64,000 bases of DNA from Paenalcaligenes hermetiae (GCF_039543645.1 NZ_BAABKD010000007.1:62001-126000); one strand, 5' to 3'. Shown: positions 52,849 through 62,266, counted from the stretch's first letter. A program made the numbers and translations. Notes: generated by a model from the sequence alone, not told the origin.

Positions 52849-52864
52849 ACTCTTATATAAGAGT
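52849..52864. promoter_or_regulatory. Candidate operator upstream of nuoA, shared with icd
   Basis: ACTCTTATATAAGAGT is a perfect 16-bp palindrome, centred about 224 bases before the nuoA start. It differs at one base from the element before icd (8712-8727). The repeat of so long a sequence in only two places in 64 kb, both at central respiratory genes, suggests a common regulator. Confidence 0.6.
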
Positions 52865-52888
52865 GATAACTCTGTTAAAATAAGTGCG

Positions 52889-52905
52889 TTGCAAAACGCT
52901 TGCAA
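52889..52905. promoter_or_regulatory. Double TTGCAA repeat upstream of nuoA
   Basis: TTGCAA (52889-52894) and TTGCAA (52900-52905) are direct repeats of a palindrome, 11 bases apart, one helical turn. The first also forms GCGTT-GCAA-AACGC. Possible regulator site; no family consensus recognised. Confidence 0.35.
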
Positions 52906-52986
52906 TAATTCGTACGCACTACGTACAGCTAGATAAAACTGATAATGTTTCTAAACTGAATGCTGGTGCGCCTTACACGTTAAAAA

Positions 52987-53011
52987 GCCCATAAATGCTT
53001 GTTTTATGGGC
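52987..53011. promoter_or_regulatory. Hairpin in the nuo upstream region
   Basis: Perfect 9-bp inverted repeat GCCCATAAA (52987-52995) / TTTATGGGC (53003-53011), 7-base loop, preceded by A5 on the left. On the minus strand this looks like a terminator, but no minus-strand gene ends here. On the plus strand there is no T-run. Confidence 0.4.
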
Positions 53012-53038
53012 AGATTTACGTAAACTCCAGATGTAAAA

Positions 53039-53047
53039 TGCTACAAT
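53039..53047 (+). promoter_or_regulatory. Probable nuo operon promoter (extended -10)
   Basis: TGCTACAAT is a TG-n extended -10 (TACAAT at 53042-53047). A start near 53054 gives a leader of about 27 bases before nuoA. No strong -35 is present. Confidence 0.55.
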
Positions 53048-53080
53048 CAAAGAGTTTACTTACTGTGAGTGGGTGTTTGC

Positions 53081-53440
53081 ATGAATCTGCAAAATTATTT
53101 TCCCGTTTTACTCTTCATCATCGTGGCAACCTTAATCGGTTTTGCTTTAATTGCAGCGGGGCGTATTCTTGGACCGCACCGCCCCTACGATGAAAAACTC
53201 TCTCCCTACGAGTGTGGTTTCGAGGCTTTTGGCGATTCTCGCATGAAAGTCGATATTCGATACTACCTTATCGCCATTCTTTTCATTATGTTTGATTTGG
53301 AAATCGCCTTTTTGTTCCCATGGGCTATGGCTCAGGGCACGGTAGGTATGGTGGGTTTCTGGACCGTCATGGTGTTCCTATTGGTGTTGACGGTAGGCTT
53401 CATCTACGAATGGAAAAAAGGTGCTCTCGATTGGGAGTAA
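53081..53440 (+). CDS. nuoA: NADH-quinone oxidoreductase subunit A
   Basis: Membrane-arm subunit of Complex I, 119 residues, three transmembrane helices (about 8-30, 63-85, 90-112). The conserved loop SPYECGFEAFGDSRMKVDIRYYL between helices 1 and 2 forms part of the quinone-site region. First gene of the operon. The ATG at 53081 gives the standard MNLQNYFPVLL; the ribosome site is weak (GTGAGTGGGTG). A longer reading starting further upstream is not supported. Confidence 0.96.
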   Translation: MNLQNYFPVLLFIIVATLIGFALIAAGRILGPHRPYDEKLSPYECGFEAFGDSRMKVDIRYYLIAILFIMFDLEIAFLFPWAMAQGTVGMVGFWTVMVFLLVLTVGFIYEWKKGALDWE

Positions 53441-53467
53441 TAGCTTAAACGCTTTAAAGGCAAAACT

Positions 53468-53944
53468 ATGGCTATCGATGGTATTCTCAAAGAAGGTTTT
53501 ATTACCACCAGTGCAGATAAGCTTCTGAACTGGGCAAAAACAGGCTCCATGTGGCCGATGACTTTTGGCTTGGCCTGCTGTGCGGTCGAAATGATGCATG
53601 CGGGGGCAGCCCGTTATGACCTAGACCAGTTTGGTATTATTTTCCGCCCAAGCCCACGCCAGTCTGACTTAATGATTGTGGCTGGAACCCTTTGTAATAA
53701 AATGGCGCCAGCTTTACGCAAAGTCTATGATCAAATGGCAGAACCGCGCTGGGTGGTTTCAATGGGGTCCTGTGCTAATGGTGGCGGTTACTATCATTAT
53801 TCGTATTCTGTAGTACGTGGCTGTGATCGCATTGTGCCTGTCGATATCTATGTGCCAGGGTGTCCTCCCACTGCAGAGGCTTTGGTTTACGGCTTATTAC
53901 AAATGCAAAATAAGATCCGCTTAACTAACACCATTGCACGTTAA
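53468..53944 (+). CDS. nuoB: NADH-quinone oxidoreductase subunit B
   Basis: Complex I subunit of 158 residues that holds the terminal iron-sulfur cluster N2, which passes electrons to quinone. Ligands are the tandem Cys in LACCAVEMMH, one in MGSCANGGGYYHYSYSVVRGC and the CPPTAEAL Cys. Mitochondrial PSST-type length. 27 bases after nuoA. Confidence 0.98.
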   Translation: MAIDGILKEGFITTSADKLLNWAKTGSMWPMTFGLACCAVEMMHAGAARYDLDQFGIIFRPSPRQSDLMIVAGTLCNKMAPALRKVYDQMAEPRWVVSMGSCANGGGYYHYSYSVVRGCDRIVPVDIYVPGCPPTAEALVYGLLQMQNKIRLTNTIAR

Positions 53945-53962
53945 AGCTTCAAAGGTACATAC

Positions 53963-54574
53963 ATGACTCGGCTTGAAACCCTTAAATCTACTTTGCACTC
54001 GGTGTTTGGCGACGATGCAACGATTATTCACTCTCATGGTGAAATCACTCTAGAAGCCCCAGCAGAAAACTGGGTTGATATCTGTACCACACTACGCGAT
54101 CATCCATCACTTCGCTTTGAAACCTGTATTGATCTTTGTGGTATTGATTATTCTGCATGGGGTGCTCCAACCTATACCGATGCAGCATCTCGTTTTCCTC
54201 ACCGATTCGCGGTGGTCATCCATCTTCTCTCTTTAACTCATAATTGGCGGATGCGGGTTCGCGCTTACTGCACCAATGACGAGTTCCCCTCTATTCCCAC
54301 TTTATTTTCTGTTTGGCCCTCGGTTAACTGGTTTGAGCGAGAGGCCTTTGATTTGTATGGGATCATTTTCGAGGGCCACCCTGATTTACGACGTATTTTG
54401 ACGGATTATGGTTTTATTGGCCATCCATTCCGTAAAGATTTCCCGATATCAGGCTATGTAGAGATGCGCTATGACCCCGAGCAAAAACGGGTGATCTACC
54501 AGCCGGTAACCATTGAGCCAAGGGAAATTGTCCCTCGCGTTGTTCGTGAAGATGATTATGGAGTAGGGCGCTAA
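53963..54574 (+). CDS. nuoC: NADH-quinone oxidoreductase subunit C
   Basis: Peripheral-arm 30-kDa subunit of Complex I, 203 residues, separate from nuoD (fused in E. coli). The family core WFEREAFDLYGIIFEGHPDLRRILTDYGFIGHPFRKDFP is intact. nuoD starts one base after its stop. Confidence 0.97.
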   Translation: MTRLETLKSTLHSVFGDDATIIHSHGEITLEAPAENWVDICTTLRDHPSLRFETCIDLCGIDYSAWGAPTYTDAASRFPHRFAVVIHLLSLTHNWRMRVRAYCTNDEFPSIPTLFSVWPSVNWFEREAFDLYGIIFEGHPDLRRILTDYGFIGHPFRKDFPISGYVEMRYDPEQKRVIYQPVTIEPREIVPRVVREDDYGVGR

Positions 54575-54575
54575 T

Positions 54576-55829
54576 ATGGCTGAAATTCAAAATTACTCAT
54601 TAAACTTTGGTCCTCAGCACCCTGCTGCACACGGGGTTTTACGCTTAGTACTAGAAATGGATGGCGAGGTCATCCAGCGTGCCGACCCGCATATTGGTTT
54701 GTTGCACCGAGCCACTGAAAAACTGGCCGAGCACCGTACCTATTTGCAGACATTACCGTATATGGATCGTCTTGATTACGTATCCATGATGTGTAATGAA
54801 CACGCTTATTGTTTGGCGGTAGAAAAACTCCTTGGTATCGAGGTCCCTTTGCGGGCTCAATATATCCGTGTGATGTTTGATGAGATCACACGCTTATCCA
54901 ATCACCTGATGTCAGTGGGCTCCCATGCTCTGGACGTGGGTGCGATGGCGGTGTTCTTGTATGCGTTCCGCGAGCGTGAAGACTTAATGGATATGTACGA
55001 GGCCGTATCCGGTGCGCGTCTGCACGCTGCTTATTATCGTCCGGGTGGGGTTTATCGCGATCTGCCCGATTCCATGCCTTTATATCAGGGTAATAAATAT
55101 CGTAGCGATAAAGAGCTGCGCCAGATGAACGAGGCGCGCTCCGGTTCTTTATTAGACTTTATCGAAGATTTTACGAATCGCTTTCCTGCGTGCGTGGATG
55201 AGTACGAAACGCTTCTAACAGATAACCGTATTTGGAAACAGCGTTTGGTGGATGTGGGTATTGTCACAGCAGAGCGCGCCATGGCTTTAGGCTTTACTGG
55301 GCCTATGTTACGTGGTTCTGGCGTAGAGTGGGATGTACGTAAAAAGCAGCCCTACGAGGTATACGATCGCTTGGATTTTGATATTCCGGTGGGCACCAAT
55401 GGGGATTGTTACGACCGTTATTTAGTACGCATTGCAGAAATGCGCGAAAGCAATCGCATTATCCGCCAGTGTGTAGAGTGGTTACGTAAAAACCCAGGTC
55501 CTGTTATCACAGATAACCATAAAGTCGCACCGCCGAAACGTGAGCTCATGAAAACGGGGATGGAAGAACTCATCCACCATTTCAAATTGTTCTCCGAGGG
55601 CATGCACGTTCCACCTGGCGAAGTCTACGCTGGTATCGAACACCCTAAAGGCGAGTTCGGCATTTATTTAGTGTCTGACGGGGGCAATAAGCCTTACCGC
55701 ATGAAAATTCGCGCCCCGGGTTTTGTACATTTGCAATCTTTGGATGAAATGTCGCGCGGCCACATGCTGGCTGATGCAGTGACCATCATCGGTACCCAAG
55801 ACATTGTGTTTGGTGAGATCGACCGCTAA
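54576..55829 (+). CDS. nuoD: NADH-quinone oxidoreductase subunit D
   Basis: 49-kDa subunit of Complex I, 417 residues, forming the quinone-binding cavity with NuoB. Characteristic FGPQHPAAHGVLRL near the start (the quinone-site His is in this loop), HRATEKLAEHRTYLQTLPYMDRLDYVSMMCNE, and the C-terminal GEFGIYLVSDGGNKPYRMKIRAPGF. Not fused to NuoC, the alpha/beta/mitochondrial arrangement. Confidence 0.98.
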   Translation: MAEIQNYSLNFGPQHPAAHGVLRLVLEMDGEVIQRADPHIGLLHRATEKLAEHRTYLQTLPYMDRLDYVSMMCNEHAYCLAVEKLLGIEVPLRAQYIRVMFDEITRLSNHLMSVGSHALDVGAMAVFLYAFREREDLMDMYEAVSGARLHAAYYRPGGVYRDLPDSMPLYQGNKYRSDKELRQMNEARSGSLLDFIEDFTNRFPACVDEYETLLTDNRIWKQRLVDVGIVTAERAMALGFTGPMLRGSGVEWDVRKKQPYEVYDRLDFDIPVGTNGDCYDRYLVRIAEMRESNRIIRQCVEWLRKNPGPVITDNHKVAPPKRELMKTGMEELIHHFKLFSEGMHVPPGEVYAGIEHPKGEFGIYLVSDGGNKPYRMKIRAPGFVHLQSLDEMSRGHMLADAVTIIGTQDIVFGEIDR

Positions 55830-55858
55830 GGCGGCATTCAACATAACGGAATCAAATT

Positions 55859-56350
55859 ATGCTGCTTTCCGAAAAAGCCTATCAACGCATCGACAAAGAA
55901 CTAGCCAAGTTCCCGCCTGAGCAAAAGCGCTCGGCCATTATGGCTTCGCTAACGATAGCCCAAGAAGAAAAAGGGTGGGTGTCTACCGACATCATTGAAG
56001 ATATAGCGAATTATCTCGGTTTGCCTCCGGTAATGGTACAAGAGGTAGCCACGTTTTATGATATGTACCATTTACAGCCGGTTGGCAAATACACCATTTC
56101 CGTTTGCACAAACTTACCCTGTGCGTTACGAGATGGGGTGAAGTCCGGCGAATACCTAAAACAAAAGCTTGGCATCGACTATGGTCAAACCACAGAAGAC
56201 GGTTTGTTTACTATTGAAGAGTGCGAGTGCATGGGCTCATGTGGGGATTCACCAGTGATGCTTGTGAATAATCATCACATGTGCGTACGTATGGAGCCTG
56301 AGCGCATTGATGCCATGTTGGCTGCCCTCAAGGACGGAGAGTCGGCATGA
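55859..56350 (+). CDS. nuoE: NADH-quinone oxidoreductase subunit E
   Basis: 24-kDa thioredoxin-like subunit, 163 residues, carrying the [2Fe-2S] cluster N1a. Ligand Cys pairs are in SVCTNLPCALRDG and in EECECMGSCGDSP. Its last 4 bases overlap the nuoF start (ATGA). Confidence 0.97.
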   Translation: MLLSEKAYQRIDKELAKFPPEQKRSAIMASLTIAQEEKGWVSTDIIEDIANYLGLPPVMVQEVATFYDMYHLQPVGKYTISVCTNLPCALRDGVKSGEYLKQKLGIDYGQTTEDGLFTIEECECMGSCGDSPVMLVNNHHMCVRMEPERIDAMLAALKDGESA

Positions 56351-57711
56351 GTTTAGATGTTTTAAAACGCCTATCACAAGGCTTGGATCCCAATCCTGCT
56401 AATGACTTATCGCGTAGCATGATTTTTCATGGGCGCCATATCAACCCGCAGATTCTTGCCGGTTTAGATGGCACGAATTGGGACCTGGATGGTTATATTA
56501 AACGTGGGGGGTACGAGGGCTTACGTCGTATCCTGACTACGGGTATGACGCCAGAGGACGTGATTGCGGAAATTAAAACCTCCGCATTGCGTGGCCGTGG
56601 GGGGGCTGGTTTCCCCAGTGGGTTAAAGTGGAGCTTTATGCCACGTAATTTACCTGGCCAAAAGTACTTAGTCTGTAACTCTGATGAGGGTGAGCCTGGT
56701 ACCTTTAAAGACCGTGATATTTTACGTTTTAATCCTCATGCCGTTATCGAAGGTATGGCAATTGCTGCCTATGCAATGGGGATCAGCGTTGGCTATAACT
56801 ATATTCACGGCGAAATTTTTGAGGTCTATCAGCGTTTTGAAGAAGCGCTGGAGCAAGCTCGTGCTGCGGGTTTCTTAGGTGAAAATATTCTCGGTTCGGG
56901 CTTTAGCTTTCAACTACATGCTTTTCATGGTTATGGGGCTTATATCTGTGGCGAGGAAACCGCTCTGCTCGAGTCATTAGAGGGTAAAAAAGGCCAGCCG
57001 CGATTTAAGCCTCCTTTCCCTGCCAGCTATGGTTTATACGGCAAGCCTACCACCATCAACAATACTGAAACATTTGCTGCCGTGCCTTGGATCTTACGCA
57101 ATAGCGGTAAAGAATACCTAGAGGCCGGGGTGCCTAATGCCGGTGGTACTAAAATTTTCTCCGTGTCCGGTGATGTAGAGCTGCCTGGTAACTACGAAGT
57201 GCCAATGGGTACACCTTTTTCCAAACTATTGGAATTAGCAGGGGGGGTACGAGGCGGGCGTAAATTAAAAGCCGTGATCCCAGGGGGATCCAGTGCGCCA
57301 GTCGTACCCGCTGACATCATGATGCAGACCAATATGGATTATGACTCCATCGCTAAAGCCGGTTCCATGCTGGGTTCGGGAGCGGTCATCGTGATGGATG
57401 AAACCCGTTGCATGGTGAAATCCTTATTGCGCTTATCGTATTTTTATTACCATGAAAGTTGCGGTCAGTGCACACCATGTCGCGAGGGTACGGGCTGGTT
57501 ATGGCGCATGGTTCACCGTATTGAACACGGCCAAGGTCGGCCTGAAGACTTAGCTATGCTTGATGAAATTGCCGGAAACATTATGGGGCGCACGATTTGC
57601 GCTTTGGGTGATGCGGCTGCATTACCTGTACGTAGTTTTGTTAAGCACTTCCGCGACGAGTTCGCACACCACATCGAGCACAAAAGCTGTGTGGTGCCCC
57701 AATATTTGTAG
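56347..57711 (+). CDS. nuoF: NADH-quinone oxidoreductase subunit F
   Basis: 51-kDa subunit, 454 residues: NADH binding, FMN and the [4Fe-4S] cluster N3. The Gly-rich RGRGGAGFPSGLKW region binds NADH/FMN, EGEPGTFKDRDI-like residues line the FMN site, and ESCGQCTPCREGTGW with a later Cys (TICALGD) binds N3. Overlaps nuoE by 4 bases. Confidence 0.98.
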   Translation: MSLDVLKRLSQGLDPNPANDLSRSMIFHGRHINPQILAGLDGTNWDLDGYIKRGGYEGLRRILTTGMTPEDVIAEIKTSALRGRGGAGFPSGLKWSFMPRNLPGQKYLVCNSDEGEPGTFKDRDILRFNPHAVIEGMAIAAYAMGISVGYNYIHGEIFEVYQRFEEALEQARAAGFLGENILGSGFSFQLHAFHGYGAYICGEETALLESLEGKKGQPRFKPPFPASYGLYGKPTTINNTETFAAVPWILRNSGKEYLEAGVPNAGGTKIFSVSGDVELPGNYEVPMGTPFSKLLELAGGVRGGRKLKAVIPGGSSAPVVPADIMMQTNMDYDSIAKAGSMLGSGAVIVMDETRCMVKSLLRLSYFYYHESCGQCTPCREGTGWLWRMVHRIEHGQGRPEDLAMLDEIAGNIMGRTICALGDAAALPVRSFVKHFRDEFAHHIEHKSCVVPQYL

Positions 57712-57726
57712 GCTCAGGACAAACTA

Positions 57727-60054
57727 ATGGTAGAACTCACCATCGACGGCATCAAACTAGAAGCCCCTGAAGGCAGCATGGTTATTCAAGCTGCGCACAG
57801 TGCAGGGGTCTATGTGCCGCATTTCTGTTATCACAAAAAGCTCAGTATTGCGGCAAACTGCCGCATGTGTTTGGTTGACGTAGAAAAAGCCCCTAAGCCT
57901 TTGCCTGCCTGCGCTACGCCGGTAACCAATGGCATGGTGGTACACACACGCTCTGAAAAAGCCATAGCGGCGCAAAAAGACGTGATGGAGTTTTTGCTCA
58001 TCAACCACCCCTTAGACTGCCCCGTCTGTGACCAAGGTGGCGAATGCCAGCTTCAAGACTTAGCGGTGGGCTATGGCGGCTCCGCCTCACGCTACCAAGA
58101 GGAAAAGCGTGTGGTAGCCGCTAAATCTATGGGGCCTTTAATTTCCACCGAGGCCATGCAGCGTTGTATTCATTGCACACGCTGTGTACGTACAGGCGAG
58201 GAAATCGCTGGCATTCAAGAGGTCGGTATGGTTGGGCGTGGTGAGCACGCCGAAATCACCACTTTTGTAGGGCGAGCCGTGGAGTCGGAGCTTTCGGGCA
58301 ACATGATTGATGTTTGTCCCGTAGGAGCTTTGCTATCAAAGCCTTTTCACTTTAAAGCACGCTCTTGGGAATTAGCACGTCGTCGCACCGTTAGCCCTCA
58401 TGATAGTTTGGGCGCGAATATCATTGTCCACGCCAAAATGGACAAGGTCCTACGTGTAGTGCCCTTTGAAAACGATGAGGTAAACGAGTGCTGGATCAGT
58501 GATCGCGATCGTTTTGCTTATGCTGGGCTTTACGAAGATCGCCTTGAGCACCCTATGATTCGTGAAAACGATGGCTCATGGCGTGAGGCCTCCTGGAATG
58601 ATGCACTACAGATGATTGTGCATGGGGTAAAAGCCATCCAGGAAAAATTTGGTAGTGATCAGATTGGGGCGATTGGCAGCCCGCAGTCTACGACGGAAGA
58701 GCTCGCCTTGCTTGCACGCTTAACGCGTGCCTTGGGTTCTGAGAATGTGGATTTCCGCTTACGCCAAACCGATGCACGCTTTGACCAAGCTCTTGAGGGC
58801 ACACCATGGTTAGGTATGCCTATTGCCGAGCTAAATCATTTAGACCGTGTTGTGGTAATCGGCTCATTCTTGCGTAAAGATCACCCCTTGATGGCACAAC
58901 GTTTACGTCAAGCGGTTAAAAAGGGCGCGCAGGTTTCTTTTATTGATTCGGCTGCCGATGATCCGTTATTTACACATATTGCAGGGCGTATCACTACTGC
59001 GCCTAGTCAAATCGCTAATGCTGTGGCACAGGTCGCTGTAGCCGTTGCTCAGGCGAAAAATCAAACGCCTATTGACGAATTCGCTACACTCGAGCCTTCG
59101 GAGGCGGCAAAACAGATTGCACAAAGTCTGGTATCAGGTGAGCGTGTTGCTGTGTTTTTAGGCAATATGGCGGTGGCTTCTGATCAGGCAAGTGTCATTA
59201 TGGCTAACGCTTCTGTCTTAGCCAATACCCTAGGCGCCACTTTAGGTTTCTTAACCGCAGGTGGAAATACCGTAGGGGGCTATTTAGCAGGAGCTACGCC
59301 TGTTAATGGTGGTTTAACTGCTGAGCAAATGTTGGCTCAGTCTTTACACGCTTATTTTGTCTTGAACGTAGAGCCTGAACTGGATAGTGATTTAGGTGCT
59401 CGTGCGGTTGAGACCCTAAAAGGGGCAACTTTATCCGTGGCCTTAACTCCATATCGGTCTGCGGCAGAAAGCTGGGCGGATGTGATGTTGCCTATCGCTC
59501 CATTTACCGAGACTTCTGGTACTTTTGTGAATGCCGAGGGCCGTGCGCAAAGCTTTAAAGGTGTAGCGGCCCCAGTAGGAAATTCACGTCCTGCTTGGAA
59601 AGTACTGCGTGTTTTGGGTAATTTATTCGAGCTAGATGGTTTTGATGAGGAAACTTCCGAGGCGGTACGCGATACGGTGATTAGCTCAGGGGTGGCCTCG
59701 CGTTTATGTAACGACATTAAAGCAAAACCAGCCTTATTACCCGAAGCAAATACGATTGAGCGAGTCACGGATGTACCAATCTACCGTACAGACGCGATGG
59801 TTCGTCGTTCAGAGCCTTTGCAGCAAACCCCCGCTAGTGCTTTACCCACAGCCCGCATACATGCTCAAACCTTAGAGCAATTGCAGTTGGTAGATGGGGA
59901 TCTGGTGCGGGTACGTTCTGCCCAAGGCGAGATCACGCTGGTTGCACAGCTCGACAACACCGTTGCCGTGAACAGTGTGCGTATTGCAGCAGCTTTTGCT
60001 GAAACGGCTGCTTTAGGCAGTGCGTTTGGTCAACTGACAGTGGAGCGCGTGTAA
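57727..60054 (+). CDS. nuoG: NADH-quinone oxidoreductase subunit G
   Basis: 75-kDa electron-entry subunit, 775 residues. N-terminal ferredoxin-like part binds [2Fe-2S] N1b (CRMCLVDV, then CATP), then a His-Cys3 motif (HPLDCPVCDQGGECQLQD) for N5 and CIHCTRCVRTGEEI plus CPVGAL for N4. A molybdopterin-oxidoreductase-like domain without cofactor follows. The extra N7 Cys motif of E. coli NuoG is not seen, as in the shorter mitochondrial type. Its stop overlaps the nuoH start (TAATG). Confidence 0.97.
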   Translation: MVELTIDGIKLEAPEGSMVIQAAHSAGVYVPHFCYHKKLSIAANCRMCLVDVEKAPKPLPACATPVTNGMVVHTRSEKAIAAQKDVMEFLLINHPLDCPVCDQGGECQLQDLAVGYGGSASRYQEEKRVVAAKSMGPLISTEAMQRCIHCTRCVRTGEEIAGIQEVGMVGRGEHAEITTFVGRAVESELSGNMIDVCPVGALLSKPFHFKARSWELARRRTVSPHDSLGANIIVHAKMDKVLRVVPFENDEVNECWISDRDRFAYAGLYEDRLEHPMIRENDGSWREASWNDALQMIVHGVKAIQEKFGSDQIGAIGSPQSTTEELALLARLTRALGSENVDFRLRQTDARFDQALEGTPWLGMPIAELNHLDRVVVIGSFLRKDHPLMAQRLRQAVKKGAQVSFIDSAADDPLFTHIAGRITTAPSQIANAVAQVAVAVAQAKNQTPIDEFATLEPSEAAKQIAQSLVSGERVAVFLGNMAVASDQASVIMANASVLANTLGATLGFLTAGGNTVGGYLAGATPVNGGLTAEQMLAQSLHAYFVLNVEPELDSDLGARAVETLKGATLSVALTPYRSAAESWADVMLPIAPFTETSGTFVNAEGRAQSFKGVAAPVGNSRPAWKVLRVLGNLFELDGFDEETSEAVRDTVISSGVASRLCNDIKAKPALLPEANTIERVTDVPIYRTDAMVRRSEPLQQTPASALPTARIHAQTLEQLQLVDGDLVRVRSAQGEITLVAQLDNTVAVNSVRIAAAFAETAALGSAFGQLTVERV

Positions 60055-61127
60055 TGGACTGGCTATCGACGATTCAACAGTTTGGCGAAGGTCTGATTGG
60101 CCCGACCGCTTGGTATGTGGTGTGGACGCTAATTAAGATTCTTTGTATTGCGATTCCTATTATTTTATGTGTGGCTTACCTCACTTATTGGGAACGCAAG
60201 ATGATTGGTTTTATGCACATCCGTCGTGGACCTACTCGTGTGGGTTACCGCGGCTTGCTCCAACCTTTTGCTGACGTATTCAAACTTCTTACCAAAGAGA
60301 TCATTGTCCCCGCTAATGCGAACCGCTTATTGTTTGTTTTAGCACCTGTCGTGACGCTGATGCCAGCGCTAGCGGCATGGGCAGTGATGCCTTTTGGTCC
60401 TGAAATGGTATTGGCGGACGTCAATGCTGGCTTGCTATATATCTTAGCCATTACTTCTTTAGGGGTTTATGGTGTGGTGGTAGCGGGCTGGTCATCCAAC
60501 TCTAAATACGCCTTGCTAGGGGGGCTGCGTGCAGCCGCTCAGGTGCTTTCCTATGAACTCGCTATTGGTTTTGTGCTAGTAACCGTCTTGTTAGTGTCGG
60601 GGACTTTAAACCTAAGCGGCATTGTGATGAGCCAAGATAGCGGTATGTTTGCAGATAAAGGTGTGAATTTCCTCTCTTGGAACTGGCTACCTTTGTTGCC
60701 CTTATTTGTGGTGTATGTGATTTCGGCCGTTGCTGAAACCAACCGCCACCCCTTCGACGTGGTAGAGGGGGAGTCCGAGATTGTGGCTGGACCCATGGTG
60801 GAATATTCCGGTATGGGCTTTGCACTCTTTTTCTTGGGTGAGTATGCCAACATGATTTTGCTTTCTGCATTGGCATCCATCATGTTTTTGGGTGGTTGGT
60901 TACCCCCAGTGGATTATGCACCCTTTACGTGGATTCCCGGTTGGCTTTGGTTAGGACTAAAAACTTTTGTGGTCGTGTCTATGTTTGTTTGGTTCCGCGC
61001 CACATTCCCACGTTATCGGTACGACCAAATTATGCGTTTAGGCTGGAAAGTCTTTATTCCATTGACGGGTATTTGGCTCGTGATTGTGGCAATCTGGATG
61101 CAGACGCCGCTTAATATCTGGAACTAG
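60054..61127 (+). CDS. nuoH: NADH-quinone oxidoreductase subunit H
   Basis: Membrane subunit ND1 homologue, 357 residues, eight or nine helices, at the junction of the two arms and part of the quinone tunnel. Signatures: YWERKMIGFMHIRRGPTRVG after helix 1 and AETNRHPFDVVEGESEIVAG in the acidic loop. Starts on the last base of the nuoG stop. Confidence 0.97.
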   Translation: MDWLSTIQQFGEGLIGPTAWYVVWTLIKILCIAIPIILCVAYLTYWERKMIGFMHIRRGPTRVGYRGLLQPFADVFKLLTKEIIVPANANRLLFVLAPVVTLMPALAAWAVMPFGPEMVLADVNAGLLYILAITSLGVYGVVVAGWSSNSKYALLGGLRAAAQVLSYELAIGFVLVTVLLVSGTLNLSGIVMSQDSGMFADKGVNFLSWNWLPLLPLFVVYVISAVAETNRHPFDVVEGESEIVAGPMVEYSGMGFALFFLGEYANMILLSALASIMFLGGWLPPVDYAPFTWIPGWLWLGLKTFVVVSMFVWFRATFPRYRYDQIMRLGWKVFIPLTGIWLVIVAIWMQTPLNIWN

Positions 61128-61143
61128 GACATAGGGGCAAATT

Positions 61144-61632
61144 ATGGAAGCAATCAAAGATTTTTTTGGCAGCTTAATGCTGTCGGAGATGCTGAAAGGG
61201 ATGCGCCTGACGGGTCGATATTTTTTCCGTCGCAAGGTCACTTTGCATTATCCCTATGAAAAAACCCCTGCATCACCACGTTTTCGTGGCTTGCATGCGC
61301 TACGTCGCTACCCCAATGGCGAAGAGCGTTGTATTGCATGTAAATTGTGCGAGGCGGTTTGTCCAGCGATGGCGATTACGATTGAGTCGCATGAGCGAGA
61401 AGATGGTACGCGCCGTACCACTCGTTATGACATTGATCTGGCCAAATGCATTTTCTGTGGTTTCTGTGAAGAAAGCTGTCCTGTGGACTCTATCGTAGAG
61501 ACTCACATCCATGAATACCATGGAGAAAAACGTGGGGATTTGTACTACACCAAAGAAATGCTTCTAGCGATTGGTGATCGTTACGAATCTGAAATTGCCG
61601 AGCGTCGCGCTGCCGATGCACCGTATCGCTAA
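61144..61632 (+). CDS. nuoI: NADH-quinone oxidoreductase subunit I
   Basis: 23-kDa (TYKY) subunit, 162 residues, two [4Fe-4S] clusters N6a and N6b. The two CxxCxxCxxxCP motifs are CIACKLCEAVCP and CIFCGFCEESCP. Short amphipathic N-terminus. Typical length. Confidence 0.98.
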   Translation: MEAIKDFFGSLMLSEMLKGMRLTGRYFFRRKVTLHYPYEKTPASPRFRGLHALRRYPNGEERCIACKLCEAVCPAMAITIESHEREDGTRRTTRYDIDLAKCIFCGFCEESCPVDSIVETHIHEYHGEKRGDLYYTKEMLLAIGDRYESEIAERRAADAPYR

Positions 61633-61648
61633 GGCAAAGGACTGACAC

Positions 61649-62266
61649 ATGTTTACTACAATCCTGTTTTATGTCTTAGCCTTGGTTTTGGTGGTGGCGG
61701 CCTTCCGTGTGGTGACCGCTGCCAGCCCCGTGGCTGCTGCTTTACATCTGATTCTCTCGTTTTTTACTGCCGCCATGATTTGGATGACACTCGGTGCCGA
61801 GTTCCTCTCCTTGTTGCTTGTCGTGGTGTATGTGGGCGCAGTGATGGTGATGTTCTTGTTCGTCATTATGCTGCTGGATATGCGCATGCCTTCGTTACGA
61901 AGCGGCCTTAAAGCTTACCTACCATTGGGCTTAACCGTGGGCGGCATCATGATTTTAGAGATGGCCTTTGTTCTGACCCGGGCTTGGTTAGATGTTGGTC
62001 CTGCTGTAGAAATGCCTGCGGACTACAACAACACCTTAGCAGTGGGTACAGCGATGTACACCGACTACATATTAGCCGTAGAGGTAGGTGGCGTTGTCTT
62101 GTTGGTAGGTATGGTTTCTGCTATTGCGTTGACATTGCGTAAACGTAGCGATGTAAAACGTACCGTATCCTCAGATCAGGTCCGCGTTAAGGCTTCAGAT
62201 CGTTTACGTATGGTCAAAATGAAAGCCGTCACACCTACTACCGCCGATGCAGGAGACAAGCAATGA
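61649..62266 (+). CDS. nuoJ: NADH-quinone oxidoreductase subunit J
   Basis: Membrane subunit ND6 homologue, 205 residues, five hydrophobic helices. LLLVVVYVGAVMVMFLFVIMLLDM is the conserved pi-bulge helix 3 region. Its stop overlaps the start of nuoK. The C-terminal tail (about 165-205) is basic and variable. Confidence 0.96.
   Translation: MFTTILFYVLALVLVVAAFRVVTAASPVAAALHLILSFFTAAMIWMTLGAEFLSLLLVVVYVGAVMVMFLFVIMLLDMRMPSLRSGLKAYLPLGLTVGGIMILEMAFVLTRAWLDVGPAVEMPADYNNTLAVGTAMYTDYILAVEVGGVVLLVGMVSAIALTLRKRSDVKRTVSSDQVRVKASDRLRMVKMKAVTPTTADAGDKQ

Noticed and set aside
59352..59768. Minus-strand frame of 138 codons inside nuoG
   Set aside because: Antisense shadow of nuoG with no signature of its own.
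57727..60054. Missing N7 cluster in NuoG as a defect
   Set aside because: The shorter mitochondrial-type NuoG normally lacks N7, which is off the main electron path, so this is ordinary.
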